Origin: Prevotella sp.
Lineage (GTDB): Bacteria > Bacteroidota > Bacteroidia > Bacteroidales > Bacteroidaceae
Assembly: GCA_017443345.1 (NCBI GenBank)
Contig: JAFSNR010000011.1
Location: forward strand, 1 to 53,370
Length of the DNA stretch: 53,370 nt
Direction: 5' to 3'
In this document: one piece after another, positions 36,459 to 45,825 of the stretch
How the letters are laid out: each line of letters begins with the position of its first letter
How positions within the stretch are numbered: position 1 is the first letter of the stretch
Notes under the pieces: model-generated
What the model was told of the DNA's origin: nothing
Database searches by the model: none
Seen by the model: only the letters and a program-made list of their open reading frames with translations
Translations under genes and position numbers: made by a program

Positions 36459-37367
36459 TTATCTCAGTCTGAGGCCTTCACCTACCTTGATCTGATGATC
36501 GGGAGTGAAATGATTCATCTTGTAGAGATTCTTCAGACGAATGCCGTATTTCTGGGCAATGTTATACATCGACTCTCCGTTACGCACATAATGCAGGCGT
36601 CCCTTATAATCCTTAGGTGCCTTTGTACGTTTCTTCTTCAACCAGATAATCTCACCTTCCTCAAGTTGGTCGCGTTTGTCGCGCTCATTATACTTGGCCA
36701 ACTTTTTATAACTGATTCCCACTTCATCGGCCAGAGACTTAAACGAATCACCACGACGGGTAATCAGATAGTAGTTCTTATTGAAGCTCTTGATGATATG
36801 AAGCGATTCACCAGCAACGGCATGATCCTTAGTATGCTCAACCATAAACTTATCATAGCCTTTGGCAGTGTCATACTGATAGAGCTTGTAAAGCTGGATA
36901 ATCTCAATCAGCTTGTCTGCATACTTTGGATTCGTGGCATAGCCAGCAGCCTTCAGTCCTCGGGCCCAACCTTTATAATCTGTAACTTTCAGGTTGAACA
37001 ACGAACTATAGCGCTGACTTCCTGTGAGAAATCTGGAATGGTCTTCATAAGATTCGAAGGCAGAATCGTAAGCACGGAAACACTCATTGCGTTCGTCGTC
37101 ATCATGATAGGTTCTGCGACCAGACCAACCGTTACATTTAATACCAAAGTGGTTATTACCCTTGACTGCCAGTTCACTACGACCAGCACCACTCTCAAAC
37201 AAACCCTGAGCCAGCGTGATGGAAGCAGGGATATGGTGACGCTGCATCTGTTCGATGGCAATGTCCTTATATTGGTCTATATACTGCTGATAAACTTGAT
37301 TCCATCGGGCCTGTGCATGAACTCCCAATGACAGGACAATGGCTATACTGATGAAAATTTTCCTCAT
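36459..37367 (-). CDS. Secreted N-acetylglucosaminidase (GH73) with two LysM domains
   Basis: Peptidoglycan hydrolase of 302 residues. A signal peptide (MRKIFISIAIVLSLGVHAQA) is followed by a GH73/FlgJ-type domain (about 25-170) with the likely catalytic Glu in LAQGLFESGAGRSELAVKG and NNHFGIKC. Two C-terminal LysM domains (YYLITRRGDSFKSLA and LHYVRNGESMYNIAQKYG) bind glycan. An in-frame start at 37514 would add 49 residues that overlap the promoter, so I use 37367. Divergent from cdd. Confidence 0.92.
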   Translation of the reverse strand: MRKIFISIAIVLSLGVHAQARWNQVYQQYIDQYKDIAIEQMQRHHIPASITLAQGLFESGAGRSELAVKGNNHFGIKCNGWSGRRTYHDDDERNECFRAYDSAFESYEDHSRFLTGSQRYSSLFNLKVTDYKGWARGLKAAGYATNPKYADKLIEIIQLYKLYQYDTAKGYDKFMVEHTKDHAVAGESLHIIKSFNKNYYLITRRGDSFKSLADEVGISYKKLAKYNERDKRDQLEEGEIIWLKKKRTKAPKDYKGRLHYVRNGESMYNIAQKYGIRLKNLYKMNHFTPDHQIKVGEGLRLR

Positions 37368-37384
37368 ATTCTTGAATTTATTGT

Positions 37385-37393
37385 GCAAAATTA
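37385..37393 (-). promoter_or_regulatory. -7 promoter box of the glucosaminidase gene
   Basis: Minus strand TAATTTTGC, 17 nt before the ATG at 37367. Confidence 0.65.
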
Positions 37394-37415
37394 GTGTTTT
37401 CTCTCGAATTATTTG

Positions 37416-37424
37416 TATATTTGC
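37416..37424 (+). promoter_or_regulatory. cdd -7 promoter box
   Basis: TATATTTGC, 18 nt before the ATG at 37443. This excludes the upstream in-frame start at 37413. Confidence 0.65.
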
Positions 37425-37442
37425 CGAAAAATATCGCAATTT

Positions 37443-37916
37443 ATGGAAGAACTTGAACTGAAATCCACCATTCAGGCTTGTCAGATGGAAGAGTTGGGCG
37501 ATGCTGAGCGCCATCTGGTAGAGCTTGCCATTGAATCCACGAGTCGTAGCTATGCCCCATATTCACATTTCCATGTAGGTGCAGCTGTGTTGCTGGAAAA
37601 CGGTGAAGAGATTATTGGCTGTAATCAGGAAAACGCAGCCTATCCATCAGGCCTATGTGCAGAAAGGACTGCACTGTTCTCTGCTGGAGCTCAGTATCCT
37701 GATGTACCAGTCAAGATGTTGGCTATTGCAGCGAGAGGTACAGATGGCGAAATGCAATATGAGCCTGTGGGACCCTGTGGTTCTTGTCGCCAGGTTATCA
37801 TCGAGTCAGAGACACGTGCGGGAGGACCTATCCGAATCCTACTCTATGGACGCAAATGTGTCTATGTGATCGATGGAATCAGGAAACTGATGCCTCTGAC
37901 CTTCTCTGAATTCTAA
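37443..37916 (+). CDS. cdd: Cytidine deaminase
   Basis: Zinc hydrolase deaminating cytidine and deoxycytidine in pyrimidine salvage. The 157-residue protein is of the small homotetrameric type: SRSYAPYSHFHVGAAV, the zinc/catalytic motif GLCAERTALF with Cys-Ala-Glu, and the second zinc pair PCGSC. Its stop overlaps the stop of the convergent lipoprotein gene by 4 bp (CTAA). Confidence 0.95.
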   Translation: MEELELKSTIQACQMEELGDAERHLVELAIESTSRSYAPYSHFHVGAAVLLENGEEIIGCNQENAAYPSGLCAERTALFSAGAQYPDVPVKMLAIAARGTDGEMQYEPVGPCGSCRQVIIESETRAGGPIRILLYGRKCVYVIDGIRKLMPLTFSEF

Positions 37917-39244
37917 CGATAACAGCCCAGTCCCTTTGCTGTTGACAAAGAATCCAGGTGGAAATCATATTCCAGATTGTCCTCGTCAATCTTCACGAAA
38001 TGATCTTTGCCCTGAATGGAATCTTCAGACGTTTCCCAGATAATCTGTTGGAAACGGGTAGAGTCTGCATCCTCTGCAAATGTGCGTAACAGACAATTCT
38101 TGAAATGATAGTCGAACGAGAGCTTCTCATTTGAGACATGCCCTTTTACCACATCTTTGTCATATCCTGTGACGATGGTTCCTTCACAGATCATATCTAT
38201 CAAGGATGTTGGCTCATTAGTGAAATATAGTGCGAAGCCTCTATCGGCAGAAAACGGGAAGAACTGTCCCAGTGTGCAATAACTCACCTCTGCCTTTCCT
38301 CCAAGTATATAAAGGCTGTTTCCCAATGTATTCGTCAACTGACAATCCTCCAAACGGATATAGGAATTGGTGCTCTGCACGCCAACGCCCTGACAGTTAT
38401 GAACAATACACCCCTGCATCAGGAGTCGGTATTGAGTTGTATCTATAGCTGCGGAGTCACAGATAATACCGTCTTGCGGATTACGGATTTCAGTCCTGGT
38501 CATCGTATTACCTGTAGAAGATTCTAAAAAACGGATACCTTTCCATTGTCCACAGACCCTGTCATAAGGCAGATAAGGGAACATACGATCCAAACGATCT
38601 CCCCGCATGAGACAATTCTCTGTCACTAGTTGTCCTGCAACCTCGATACCAGAACCATCATGGAAGTAAAGTGTCGTGTTACGTAAAGTCAATGTGGCAT
38701 CCTTACCCACTTTCAGGTCACCATAGATCACGATGGGGATATCCGTCTCAATCACAGAATCTTTCGTAATCTCTGGATCGTATAATTTCATAGCATCCCA
38801 GGACCAAGCTCTCAGACAAACTTTCTGCTCTGATCCACTTTCCAACGTAAAGACAAGATCGTCTTCCACTAAAGTTGGTGTGGGTTGTCTGGTCTCGTTG
38901 GCTGTCAGTTCAACAAACACCAGAATACTGTCATTCTTTCGGATTTCCACATCATTGGTCTGCGAACCATTGGCGTTATCAAGATAGATACCATCGACAT
39001 TTACCCGATAGCCCGTCTGATTGCCCCGACGCAGTCTGACACTCTGCATTTTCAGACCATCTTGATTGCGATTGTGAACCCAGAAGGAATAGGTAGATGA
39101 GGGTGTACGGCTGAAGACTGTATCAAGACAGAGTGTATCAACCGAAAAGTCGAGTCTCAACCCAGAGTTTGTCGAGAATGAATCATCATCCTGACAGGCT
39201 GCGCACAAAGCGAGTATGGTCAAAAAATAAAAAATCCGTTTCAT
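37913..39244 (-). CDS. Lipoprotein with right-handed beta-helix repeats
   Basis: Surface or periplasmic lipoprotein of 443 residues. The signal ends LCAAC, with Cys17 lipidated. A beta-sandwich-like N-terminal part (about 30-150) is followed by stretches typical of a right-handed parallel beta-helix (GQLVTENCLMRGD, GVGVQSTNSYIRLEDCQLTN, GKAEVSYCTLG). No catalytic residues can be assigned. No promoter box separates it from rubrerythrin. Its ATG lies in the loop of the rubrerythrin terminator, and codons 2-8 form the terminator's 3' arm and T run, so its expression likely depends on read-through. Confidence 0.8.
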   Translation of the reverse strand: MKRIFYFLTILALCAACQDDDSFSTNSGLRLDFSVDTLCLDTVFSRTPSSTYSFWVHNRNQDGLKMQSVRLRRGNQTGYRVNVDGIYLDNANGSQTNDVEIRKNDSILVFVELTANETRQPTPTLVEDDLVFTLESGSEQKVCLRAWSWDAMKLYDPEITKDSVIETDIPIVIYGDLKVGKDATLTLRNTTLYFHDGSGIEVAGQLVTENCLMRGDRLDRMFPYLPYDRVCGQWKGIRFLESSTGNTMTRTEIRNPQDGIICDSAAIDTTQYRLLMQGCIVHNCQGVGVQSTNSYIRLEDCQLTNTLGNSLYILGGKAEVSYCTLGQFFPFSADRGFALYFTNEPTSLIDMICEGTIVTGYDKDVVKGHVSNEKLSFDYHFKNCLLRTFAEDADSTRFQQIIWETSEDSIQGKDHFVKIDEDNLEYDFHLDSLSTAKGLGCYR

Positions 39245-39263
39245 CGTATAGATAAAACGGATT
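39233..39263 (-). terminator. Rubrerythrin terminator containing the start of the next gene
   Basis: A perfect 9-bp stem (39255-39263 with 39233-39241) with a 13-nt loop, followed on the minus strand by TTTTTATTTTTT. The loop holds the ATG of the downstream lipoprotein gene (39242-39244). The 3' arm AAACGGATT is codons 2-4 and the T run is codons 5-8. Confidence 0.8.
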
Positions 39264-39282
39264 CTCTGTCAGTTTATTGCAT

Positions 39283-39840
39283 TTACTTGCCAAAATAACG
39301 CTTCAGCAGACCAGCGAAGCCAGCACCATGACGTGCCTCGTCCTTAGCCATCTCATGAACGGTATCGTGGATAGCGTCGAAACCAGCAGCCTTGGCATTC
39401 TTAGCAATACGGAACTTATCCTCACAAGCACCAGCCTCTGCAGCAGCACGCTTCTCCAGATTGGTCTTGGTGTCCCAAACAACCTCACCCAGCAGCTCAG
39501 CGAAACGGCTGGCATGGTCAGCCTCCTCGAAAGCGTAACGCTTGAAAGCTTCGGCAATCTCGGGATAACCCTCACGATCGGCCTGACGGGCCATAGCCAG
39601 ATACTGACCAACCTCACTACACTCACCATTGAAATGAGCACGCAGGTCATTAATCATCTCCTCGCTGACACCCTCGGGCTTACCGTCACCAATCTTATGA
39701 ACAGTAGCATAAGTCATGTCTGCGTCATCCTTCAGTTCAGTGAACTTTGAGGCAGGAGCCTTACAGATGGGGCACTTCTCGGGAGCTGCATCGCCTTCAT
39801 AGATATATCCACAAACGGCGCAAATAAATTTTTTCGTCAT
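39283..39840 (-). CDS. Rubrerythrin (rubredoxin domain first)
   Basis: Non-haem iron protein that reduces peroxide in anaerobes. The domain order is reversed from classical rubrerythrin: a rubredoxin-like iron site comes first ([10 protein letters not shown] and CPICKAPAS, residues 7-30), followed by a four-helix ferritin-like domain with diiron Glu/His ligands ([35 protein letters not shown]). 185 residues. It has a strong own promoter whose -33 element lies in the hisS terminator. Confidence 0.95.
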   Translation of the reverse strand: MTKKFICAVCGYIYEGDAAPEKCPICKAPASKFTELKDDADMTYATVHKIGDGKPEGVSEEMINDLRAHFNGECSEVGQYLAMARQADREGYPEIAEAFKRYAFEEADHASRFAELLGEVVWDTKTNLEKRAAAEAGACEDKFRIAKNAKAAGFDAIHDTVHEMAKDEARHGAGFAGLLKRYFGK

Positions 39841-39890
39841 AATCGTATTTGTTTTTTAGTTATAAATAAATGAATTTCATATATGCGTTT

Positions 39891-39923
39891 GCAAATATAA
39901 GAATAAAAAACAAATCCCGCAAA
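39891..39923 (-). promoter_or_regulatory. Rubrerythrin promoter
   Basis: Minus strand TTTG (39920-39923), 20-nt spacer, TATATTTGC (39891-39899). The -33 element is inside the stem of the hisS terminator. Confidence 0.8.
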
Positions 39924-39938
39924 TAATTTGCAGGATTT
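39912..39938 (-). terminator. hisS operon terminator
   Basis: A 12-bp inverted repeat with one mismatch (39912-39923 with 39927-39938) and a 3-nt loop, followed on the minus strand by GTTTTTTATT. Confidence 0.75.
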
Positions 39939-39985
39939 ATTCTCAATTTATACAATGTCTAAACTTAGAACCGATTGTTAAATTG

Positions 39986-41347
39986 CTATTTTACAATGGA
40001 TATAAGTTCTTCAACATTAACAAGTTGTTGTTCTCCGCTCAACATATTCTTGAGCGTCAGTTTCCCTTCAGTCATCTCGTTCTCGCCTGCCAACACGACA
40101 AACGGAATCTGTTTGGCATTGGCATACGACATCTGCTTCTTCATCTTTGAGGCGTCAGGGAAGATCTCTGTACGGATACCAGCCTCACGAGCCTTAGCTA
40201 CTGCAGGCAGACAATAGGCCGTTTCTTTCTCACCGAAGTTAATGAACAAGAGTTGGGTTCCGTTGACAGCATCCTTTGGATAGCAGTCGAGAGCATTGAG
40301 CACATCGAAGATACGGTCGACACCAAACGAGATACCTACTCCTGAGATACCAGGCATTCCAAAGATCCCAGTCAGGTTGTCGTAGCGCCCACCACCTGTG
40401 ATCGAACCAATCTGTACATCGAGCGCCTTCACCTCAAAGATGGCACCTGTGTAGTAATTAAGACCACGAGCCAACGTCAGATCAAGCTGTATCTCATTCT
40501 TCAGACCCAGAGTCTTCAATGTATCGAGAATATAACGGGTCTCCTCCACACCCTTCAGGCCAGTCTCACTCTCTTTCAGGACCCCAGCTATCGTGTCGAG
40601 TTTCTCGTCATTAGTACCTTCAAGCGAGATAATGGGCTGAAGTTTCTCTATCTGCTCCTCTGAGAGACCATCCTCACGAAGTTCTGCATTCACATTCTCA
40701 AGGCCGATTTTATCGAGCTTGTCGATGGCGACAGTGATATCCACAATCTTCTCAGCTGCCCCGATGACTTCAGCGATTCCTGTGAGAATCTTACGATTAT
40801 TGATCTTAATCTGTACGCGAACACCAAAGCGACTGAATACGGCATCGACAATCTGCATCAACTCCACCTCATTCAGCAGAGAATCCGATCCCACGATGTC
40901 GCCATCAAACTGCCAGAACTCACGATAGCGCCCCTTCTGTGGACGGTCTGCACGCCATACTGGCTGCATCTGATAACGTTTAAAAGGCAACTGAAGTTCC
41001 TCTCGATGCATCACCACATAACGGGCAAAGGGAACGGTGAGATCATAGCGAAGGCCTTTCTCACAGAGTTTGGCAGCTAAGTGTAGGGCGTTACGCTCTT
41101 GTAATTCCTCATCGCTCACTTTATTCAGGAAATCACCTGAGTTAAGCACTTTGAAGAGTAGCTTATCACCTTCTTCGCCATACTTGCCCATCAGGGTTCC
41201 GAGTGTTTCCATCGCAGGCGTCTCTATCTGCTGGAAGCCATAGAGCTGATATACTTGTTTGATGGTATCGAAGATATAGTTGCGCTTGGCCATCTCCAAT
41301 GGAGAAAAGTCGCGCGTTCCTTTTGGAATTGAAGGCTTTTGTGCCAT
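39986..41347 (-). CDS. hisS: Histidyl-tRNA synthetase
   Basis: Class II aminoacyl-tRNA synthetase for tRNA-His. The 453-residue protein starts [16 protein letters not shown], has the class II core with [19 protein letters not shown] (motif 2) and the histidine-specific [15 protein letters not shown], and a C-terminal anticodon-binding domain (about 355-450). Last gene of a fur-purA-hisS run. Its leader is a remarkable array of 8-bp purine-rich repeats. Confidence 0.97.
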   Translation of the reverse strand: MAQKPSIPKGTRDFSPLEMAKRNYIFDTIKQVYQLYGFQQIETPAMETLGTLMGKYGEEGDKLLFKVLNSGDFLNKVSDEELQERNALHLAAKLCEKGLRYDLTVPFARYVVMHREELQLPFKRYQMQPVWRADRPQKGRYREFWQFDGDIVGSDSLLNEVELMQIVDAVFSRFGVRVQIKINNRKILTGIAEVIGAAEKIVDITVAIDKLDKIGLENVNAELREDGLSEEQIEKLQPIISLEGTNDEKLDTIAGVLKESETGLKGVEETRYILDTLKTLGLKNEIQLDLTLARGLNYYTGAIFEVKALDVQIGSITGGGRYDNLTGIFGMPGISGVGISFGVDRIFDVLNALDCYPKDAVNGTQLLFINFGEKETAYCLPAVAKAREAGIRTEIFPDASKMKKQMSYANAKQIPFVVLAGENEMTEGKLTLKNMLSGEQQLVNVEELISIVK

Positions 41348-41350
41348 TTT

Positions 41351-41415
41351 TACCTTTTACCTTTTTACTATTTTACCTTTTTACCTTTTTACTTTATTAC
41401 CTTTCACCCTTTTAC
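41351..41415 (-). repeat. 8-bp tandem repeat spacer, purA-hisS
   Basis: TAC-centred units recur at 41351, 41358, 41366, 41374, 41382, 41390, 41398 and 41413, mostly 8 bp apart, with a CAC variant at 41405. On the mRNA strand the units read as GGTAAAAA-like purine-rich octamers, running from the purA stop codon to just before the hisS ATG. Confidence 0.85.
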
Positions 41416-42683
41416 TTTCTAACGATGGTCTGGTCACGATCCGGACCAATAGAGATAATTCTGATAGGTGTCTCGAGCTGAGCCTCCAGGAAATGAATGT
41501 AATCGCTGAACTCCTTGGGGAACTGATCTTCGGAAGTAAATTTCGTCATATCCGTCTTCCAACCAGGCAGTTCCTTGTAGACAGGCTCAATACCTTCTTC
41601 AATATTATAGGGGAAATAGTCGATTTCAACGCCATTCTGCTTGTAGGCCACACAGGCCTTGATGGTATCGAAGCCATCGAGCACGTCACTCTTCATCATG
41701 ATCAGCTGTGTCACACCATTCACCATGATGGAATAACGCAGAGCCACCAGGTCAATCCAGCCACAACGACGCTCACGACCTGTCACTGCACCATACTCAT
41801 GTCCCAGGTCACGGATTTTCTTTCCCGTTTCATCGAACAACTCTGTGGGGAATGGGCCTGCACCTACACGTGTGCAATATGCCTTCATGATGCCATAGAC
41901 ATCTCCGATCTTGTTGGGACCAATGCCAAGACCGGTACATGCACCTGCACAGATAGTGTTTGATGAGGTCACAAAGGGGTAGCTGCCAAAGTCGACATCG
42001 AGCATCGTACCCTGAGCGCCTTCACATAGGATGCTCTTACCACTCTTCAGGACATTGTTGATCTCGTGTTCAGAATCCACAATGGGGAACTGACGCAGAT
42101 ACTCAACGCCCTCCAGCCACTTCTTCTCAACCTCTGTAATGTCATACTCGAAGTCAAGTGACTTCAGGATGGCCTCATGACGAGCCTTGGCTCTGGCATA
42201 TTTCGCTTCAAAGTTTTCGAGTATATCACCTACCCTCAGACCGTTACGGCTTACTTTGTCAGTGTATGTAGGACCGATTCCCTTACCTGTCGTTCCCACT
42301 TTGTCCTTACCTTTCTGAGCCTCATAGGCAGCATCGAGAACACGATGCGTAGGCATAATCAGATGGGCCTTCTTGGAGATATGCAGGCGAGAATGCAGAT
42401 CGTGTCCACTGGCTTCAAGTGCCTTGGCTTCCTCCATGAAGAGATCGGGAGCCAGAACTACACCATTACCGATAATGTTAATCTTTCCACCTTGGAAGAT
42501 TCCCGATGGAATCGAACGGAGCACATACTTCTGTCCTTCAAATTCCAATGTATGGCCAGCATTCGGACCACCCTGGAAACGGGCAACAACATCGTACTTG
42601 GGAGTCAACACATCGACTACCTTACCTTTTCCTTCGTCGCCCCACTGCAAACCGAGCAGGACATCTACTTTACCTTTGTTCAT
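41412..42683 (-). CDS. purA: Adenylosuccinate synthetase
   Basis: GTP-dependent ligase joining IMP and aspartate, the first committed step to AMP. The 423-residue protein begins with the nucleotide motif GLQWGDEGKGKVVD (about 11-24), followed by GGPNAGHTLE and TTGKGIGPTYTDKVSR. It lies 9 nt after the Fur-family regulator gene. Grouping with hisS and a Fur-type regulator is notable but may be incidental. Confidence 0.97.
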   Translation of the reverse strand: MNKGKVDVLLGLQWGDEGKGKVVDVLTPKYDVVARFQGGPNAGHTLEFEGQKYVLRSIPSGIFQGGKINIIGNGVVLAPDLFMEEAKALEASGHDLHSRLHISKKAHLIMPTHRVLDAAYEAQKGKDKVGTTGKGIGPTYTDKVSRNGLRVGDILENFEAKYARAKARHEAILKSLDFEYDITEVEKKWLEGVEYLRQFPIVDSEHEINNVLKSGKSILCEGAQGTMLDVDFGSYPFVTSSNTICAGACTGLGIGPNKIGDVYGIMKAYCTRVGAGPFPTELFDETGKKIRDLGHEYGAVTGRERRCGWIDLVALRYSIMVNGVTQLIMMKSDVLDGFDTIKACVAYKQNGVEIDYFPYNIEEGIEPVYKELPGWKTDMTKFTSEDQFPKEFSDYIHFLEAQLETPIRIISIGPDRDQTIVRK

Positions 42684-42692
42684 AATTGCTAT

Positions 42693-43190
42693 TTATTCAG
42701 TTTTTACTTTCTTGCTCTTTTCTCTCTCCTGCTTCTTCCTTTTGGTAATCATCGTCTGACAGGTACTGCAGACACCATATACATATAAGGTGAAGCCGTC
42801 TTTGCGGAAACGCTTCAGGTGCATGTTCTCAACAGCCTCTTTGATTTCGACAGACTTGACCTCTGTCACCTTACCACACATCGTACAGATCTGATGACAG
42901 TGGCTGTCGTTGTCATAACATGCTTCATATTTCGTTGCACCATGAAAGCGATGCCGGGTAACCAGTCGCAACTCAAGAAACAGGTTGATCGTGTTGTACA
43001 GTGTCGCTCTGGCAACAGGAAAGCCCAGTTCTGTCGTGAGTTTATCATTCAACTCTTCCAGTGTGAAATGACCGTTGATGCTATAGATAGCTTTCAATAT
43101 GGTATAGCGCTCAGGTGTCTTGCGATGATTATTCATCTCAAGGTAGTTATCCAGGATACGCTCAACGGCTTCTAATCTGCTTGCTTTCAT
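42693..43190 (-). CDS. Fur-family metalloregulator
   Basis: Metal- or peroxide-responsive transcription repressor of 165 residues. The N-terminal winged helix (about 20-95; HFTLEELNDKLTTELGFPVARATLYNTI) is followed by the dimerisation domain with HCHQICTMCGKVTEV and GVCSTC, two Cys-x2-Cys pairs forming the structural zinc site. It ends in a basic tail. Fur, PerR and Zur cannot be separated by eye. An in-frame start at 43337 would run into the promoter and the next gene, so I use 43190. Confidence 0.92.
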   Translation of the reverse strand: MKASRLEAVERILDNYLEMNNHRKTPERYTILKAIYSINGHFTLEELNDKLTTELGFPVARATLYNTINLFLELRLVTRHRFHGATKYEACYDNDSHCHQICTMCGKVTEVKSVEIKEAVENMHLKRFRKDGFTLYVYGVCSTCQTMITKRKKQEREKSKKVKTE

Positions 43191-43209
43191 CTGATTTCCA
43201 CAAAACCGT

Positions 43210-43218
43210 ACAAAGGTA
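43210..43218 (-). promoter_or_regulatory. -7 promoter box of the fur-purA-hisS operon
   Basis: Minus strand TACCTTTGT, 19 nt before the ATG at 43190. No convincing TTG -33. Confidence 0.6.
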
Positions 43219-43249
43219 CATATTTTCAGGGAAACGAAAGAAATATTAT

Positions 43250-43864
43250 TTATAAAAAATCTAAATTGATGGTTTTTAATGCGCTTTTGGCCAATCGCTC
43301 GTACACTAATCCCAGTTCTGCAAAGCGCTGGACACACGACATCGCAGCCTTTCTGACGGGTAGACTGTCACCTTGCAAAGCTGCCATAGCCTGATCGATG
43401 AATTCGTTGATTCCTCGTTCATTGGGCTCCTGCTTGTTCATAAACAGACGCGACAAGACGTGGAAACCACAAAGCTGATAGAGTTCTTTTTCTGAAGCCA
43501 TCCAGCTATAGGCCTTTTCTGGCGCATAAGGCAGATACTGATACAGGTTGAAAGCAGCCTGTTCTGCTATTTCCTGTGTATCAGTCTGTTCCATCCAGAT
43601 GTCGATGACTTCGGGCAAAACCTCATCTGCAGGCATGATCATAGTTGCCAAAAGCTTACACTCACGGACATTCTCTTTCCAAAGAGCAATTGCCAAATCG
43701 TAGTTCTTGCCCAGTTCTGTAGCTTTTTCCTTCAGTCTGGGTAAGGTAGCTCCCCAATTCAGTTTATAATCGACGCCTTTATCACGCATCGATTTCGCTA
43801 TGGCGCCATCCATCATCTGACGGAAAGATTGCTTGATGTCCTTGACCTGACTATTGATGTCCAT
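43250..43864 (-). CDS. DNA alkylation repair (AlkD-like HEAT-repeat) protein
   Basis: All-helical protein of 204 residues resembling the AlkD/AlkC alkylpurine DNA glycosylase superfamily, which uses HEAT-like repeats to wrap damaged DNA. Visible segments include YKLNWGATLPRLKEKATEL, SMARECKLLA-like NVRECKLLATMIMP and FNLYQYLPYAPEKAYSWM. The family catalytic Trp/Asp cannot be assigned with confidence, so enzymatic activity is uncertain. It starts 8 nt after the peptidase gene and is probably co-transcribed with it. Confidence 0.75.
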   Translation of the reverse strand: MDINSQVKDIKQSFRQMMDGAIAKSMRDKGVDYKLNWGATLPRLKEKATELGKNYDLAIALWKENVRECKLLATMIMPADEVLPEVIDIWMEQTDTQEIAEQAAFNLYQYLPYAPEKAYSWMASEKELYQLCGFHVLSRLFMNKQEPNERGINEFIDQAMAALQGDSLPVRKAAMSCVQRFAELGLVYERLAKSALKTINLDFL

Positions 43865-43872
43865 ATTCTTAT

Positions 43873-45822
43873 TTATATTAAGGTGGCGTACTCCGAACTG
43901 TAGCGAAGCATCTGGTGAGCATAACCCTCGCTGTAGTTCACTTGAATATCACAGATCTCGCCATTGGCATCGAAGACTGGCAACAGCTGTGGATTGATGA
44001 ATCCTTTATAAGGTGCCAGATTCAGTCGCTGATAACGTTCCAGAACCTCTTGATGGAGTTGAGGATCCACCTTCACAGCATACTGCTCCACCAGCTGTCG
44101 GGCTGCTTCGAAGTCTCCCTCGCTCTTGATGCGTTGTACTTCTGCCAGAAGCGTGGCTATCAGTCGTCGAAGTTCTTTATAATCAGTGATTTCAACGTAG
44201 GTTTTGCCTTCACGTTCGATCATCTTGATGGCATTTCCCATCTCATAGCACCAATGGGCTATCAACGCACGGTTGCGCATATGGGCTTCCTCAATCTGAC
44301 GACCTGGTGTGATACGTATCAGCTGAGTCATCAGACCGTTCATCATATAAGTATAATACTGCGACTGATAGGCCTCTTCATCAGGAGTCAGACCTAATTC
44401 CACGAGTTTCTTGTCTGCGATATAATACAGTCCGAAGAGGTCTGCCCTCGCCTCTTCTATCGTGTTACCGTATGCTTTCAACGCATCCGGATCCACTCCT
44501 GGCAGCAATTGTCCGCTACCATGTCCCAGACATTCGTGCAGGTCCGTATGCAGGTCATCACAGATATCGCCGTATCTGTCGATGATTTCAAGGGTCTTCT
44601 GATCTATGACGAACTCCTCCTTGAATCCGTTCCCATGAGCTGCTTTATTATAGGCATCCGTAATATTACTGATCGTGATACTCTTACTGCCATACTGAGC
44701 CCTGATCCAGTCTGCATTGGGCAGATTGATGCCTATGGCTGTCGATGGGTATTCATCACCACCCAGCATCGCAGCACAAATCACATTGGCCGAAACACCT
44801 TTGACAACGGGTTTACGGAATCGTGGATCCACAGGCGAATGGTCTTCAAACCATTGGGCATTCCTACTGATGGTCTGCGTGCGATGAGTAGCCTCTTCAT
44901 CGATATACTCGACAAGTCCCTCCCAAGAGCCTTTCAATCCCAGAGGATCACCATAGACTTCGATGAAACCGTTGATAAAATCGATGGAAGAATCATGGTC
45001 CTTCAACCATTCAATACAATATTCATTGAAAGTCTGTAAATCACCTGACTGATAATAACTTATGAGTGTTCGGATAATCTTTTCTTGCTGATCGTTTTCT
45101 GCAACCTCAGCTGCTTTCCCAAGCCAATAGATAATATGGCTGATTGCAGGAGCGTATTTCCCATTGGCAGACCATACCTCTTCCTTGATCTGTCCATCCT
45201 CCTTCACCAATGTGGAGTTCAGACCAAACGAGGGAGGTGTATCCGGATGCTCATCATGCTGCTTCTGTTGCTCATAGAATGCTTCTGCCTCCGCTTGTGT
45301 CACGCCGTCATAGAAGTGACATGCCGATGTCAACAGCAGATCCTCACCATCTGCCTTATTCACACGCTTGGGCAAAACGTTCTCGTCAAAGATCACAGGG
45401 AAGAGCTCATCACACATCTGCTGGATGGTCTCGCCCTCGTTTAATGGCAACTTCCTGGCATCTACCGTTCTCAGTGCCTTTTCGAGATAGGCTGGTGAGA
45501 AACCTGGTTGGAACTTCTCACATCCATAATGATGATAGATGCCGCTTGAGAACCATATCCGCTTCAGATACGTCTCCAAAGCCTTGAATTCATCGGTGTC
45601 ATGAGCGATGGTCATATCGGTATAGACCACCTCCAGCATTTTCCGGATGCGGAGATTGTACTTGCCGAATTGATCGAAGGTGATATCCCGACCAAAAAGC
45701 GTAGCTTGTGAAAGATAATATACGAGGGTTTTCTGCTTTAAAGACAGTTTTTCAAAACCATTCAACCTGTATCTGAGCAATTGTAAGTCTGCGAATCGCT
45801 CGTCCTGATAAATAAATTCCAT
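43873..45822 (-). CDS. Dipeptidyl peptidase III (M49)
   Basis: Zinc exopeptidase removing dipeptides from oligopeptide N-termini. The 649-residue protein carries the M49 signature HECLGHGSGQLLPG with two zinc His and the catalytic Glu, and EEARADLFGLYY with the third zinc ligand. There is no signal peptide, so it is probably cytoplasmic. The ATG at 45822 is needed by the family N-terminus (FADLQLLRYRLNGFEKLSLKQ) and lies only 3 nt after a good promoter box, implying a leaderless transcript. First gene of a unit with the AlkD-like gene. Confidence 0.94.
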   Translation of the reverse strand: MEFIYQDERFADLQLLRYRLNGFEKLSLKQKTLVYYLSQATLFGRDITFDQFGKYNLRIRKMLEVVYTDMTIAHDTDEFKALETYLKRIWFSSGIYHHYGCEKFQPGFSPAYLEKALRTVDARKLPLNEGETIQQMCDELFPVIFDENVLPKRVNKADGEDLLLTSACHFYDGVTQAEAEAFYEQQKQHDEHPDTPPSFGLNSTLVKEDGQIKEEVWSANGKYAPAISHIIYWLGKAAEVAENDQQEKIIRTLISYYQSGDLQTFNEYCIEWLKDHDSSIDFINGFIEVYGDPLGLKGSWEGLVEYIDEEATHRTQTISRNAQWFEDHSPVDPRFRKPVVKGVSANVICAAMLGGDEYPSTAIGINLPNADWIRAQYGSKSITISNITDAYNKAAHGNGFKEEFVIDQKTLEIIDRYGDICDDLHTDLHECLGHGSGQLLPGVDPDALKAYGNTIEEARADLFGLYYIADKKLVELGLTPDEEAYQSQYYTYMMNGLMTQLIRITPGRQIEEAHMRNRALIAHWCYEMGNAIKMIEREGKTYVEITDYKELRRLIATLLAEVQRIKSEGDFEAARQLVEQYAVKVDPQLHQEVLERYQRLNLAPYKGFINPQLLPVFDANGEICDIQVNYSEGYAHQMLRYSSEYATLI

Positions 45823-45825
45823 GAT

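Noticed and set aside
37368-37514. Longer N-terminus for the glucosaminidase
   Set aside because: It would precede a clear signal peptide at 37367 and overlap two promoter boxes and cdd.
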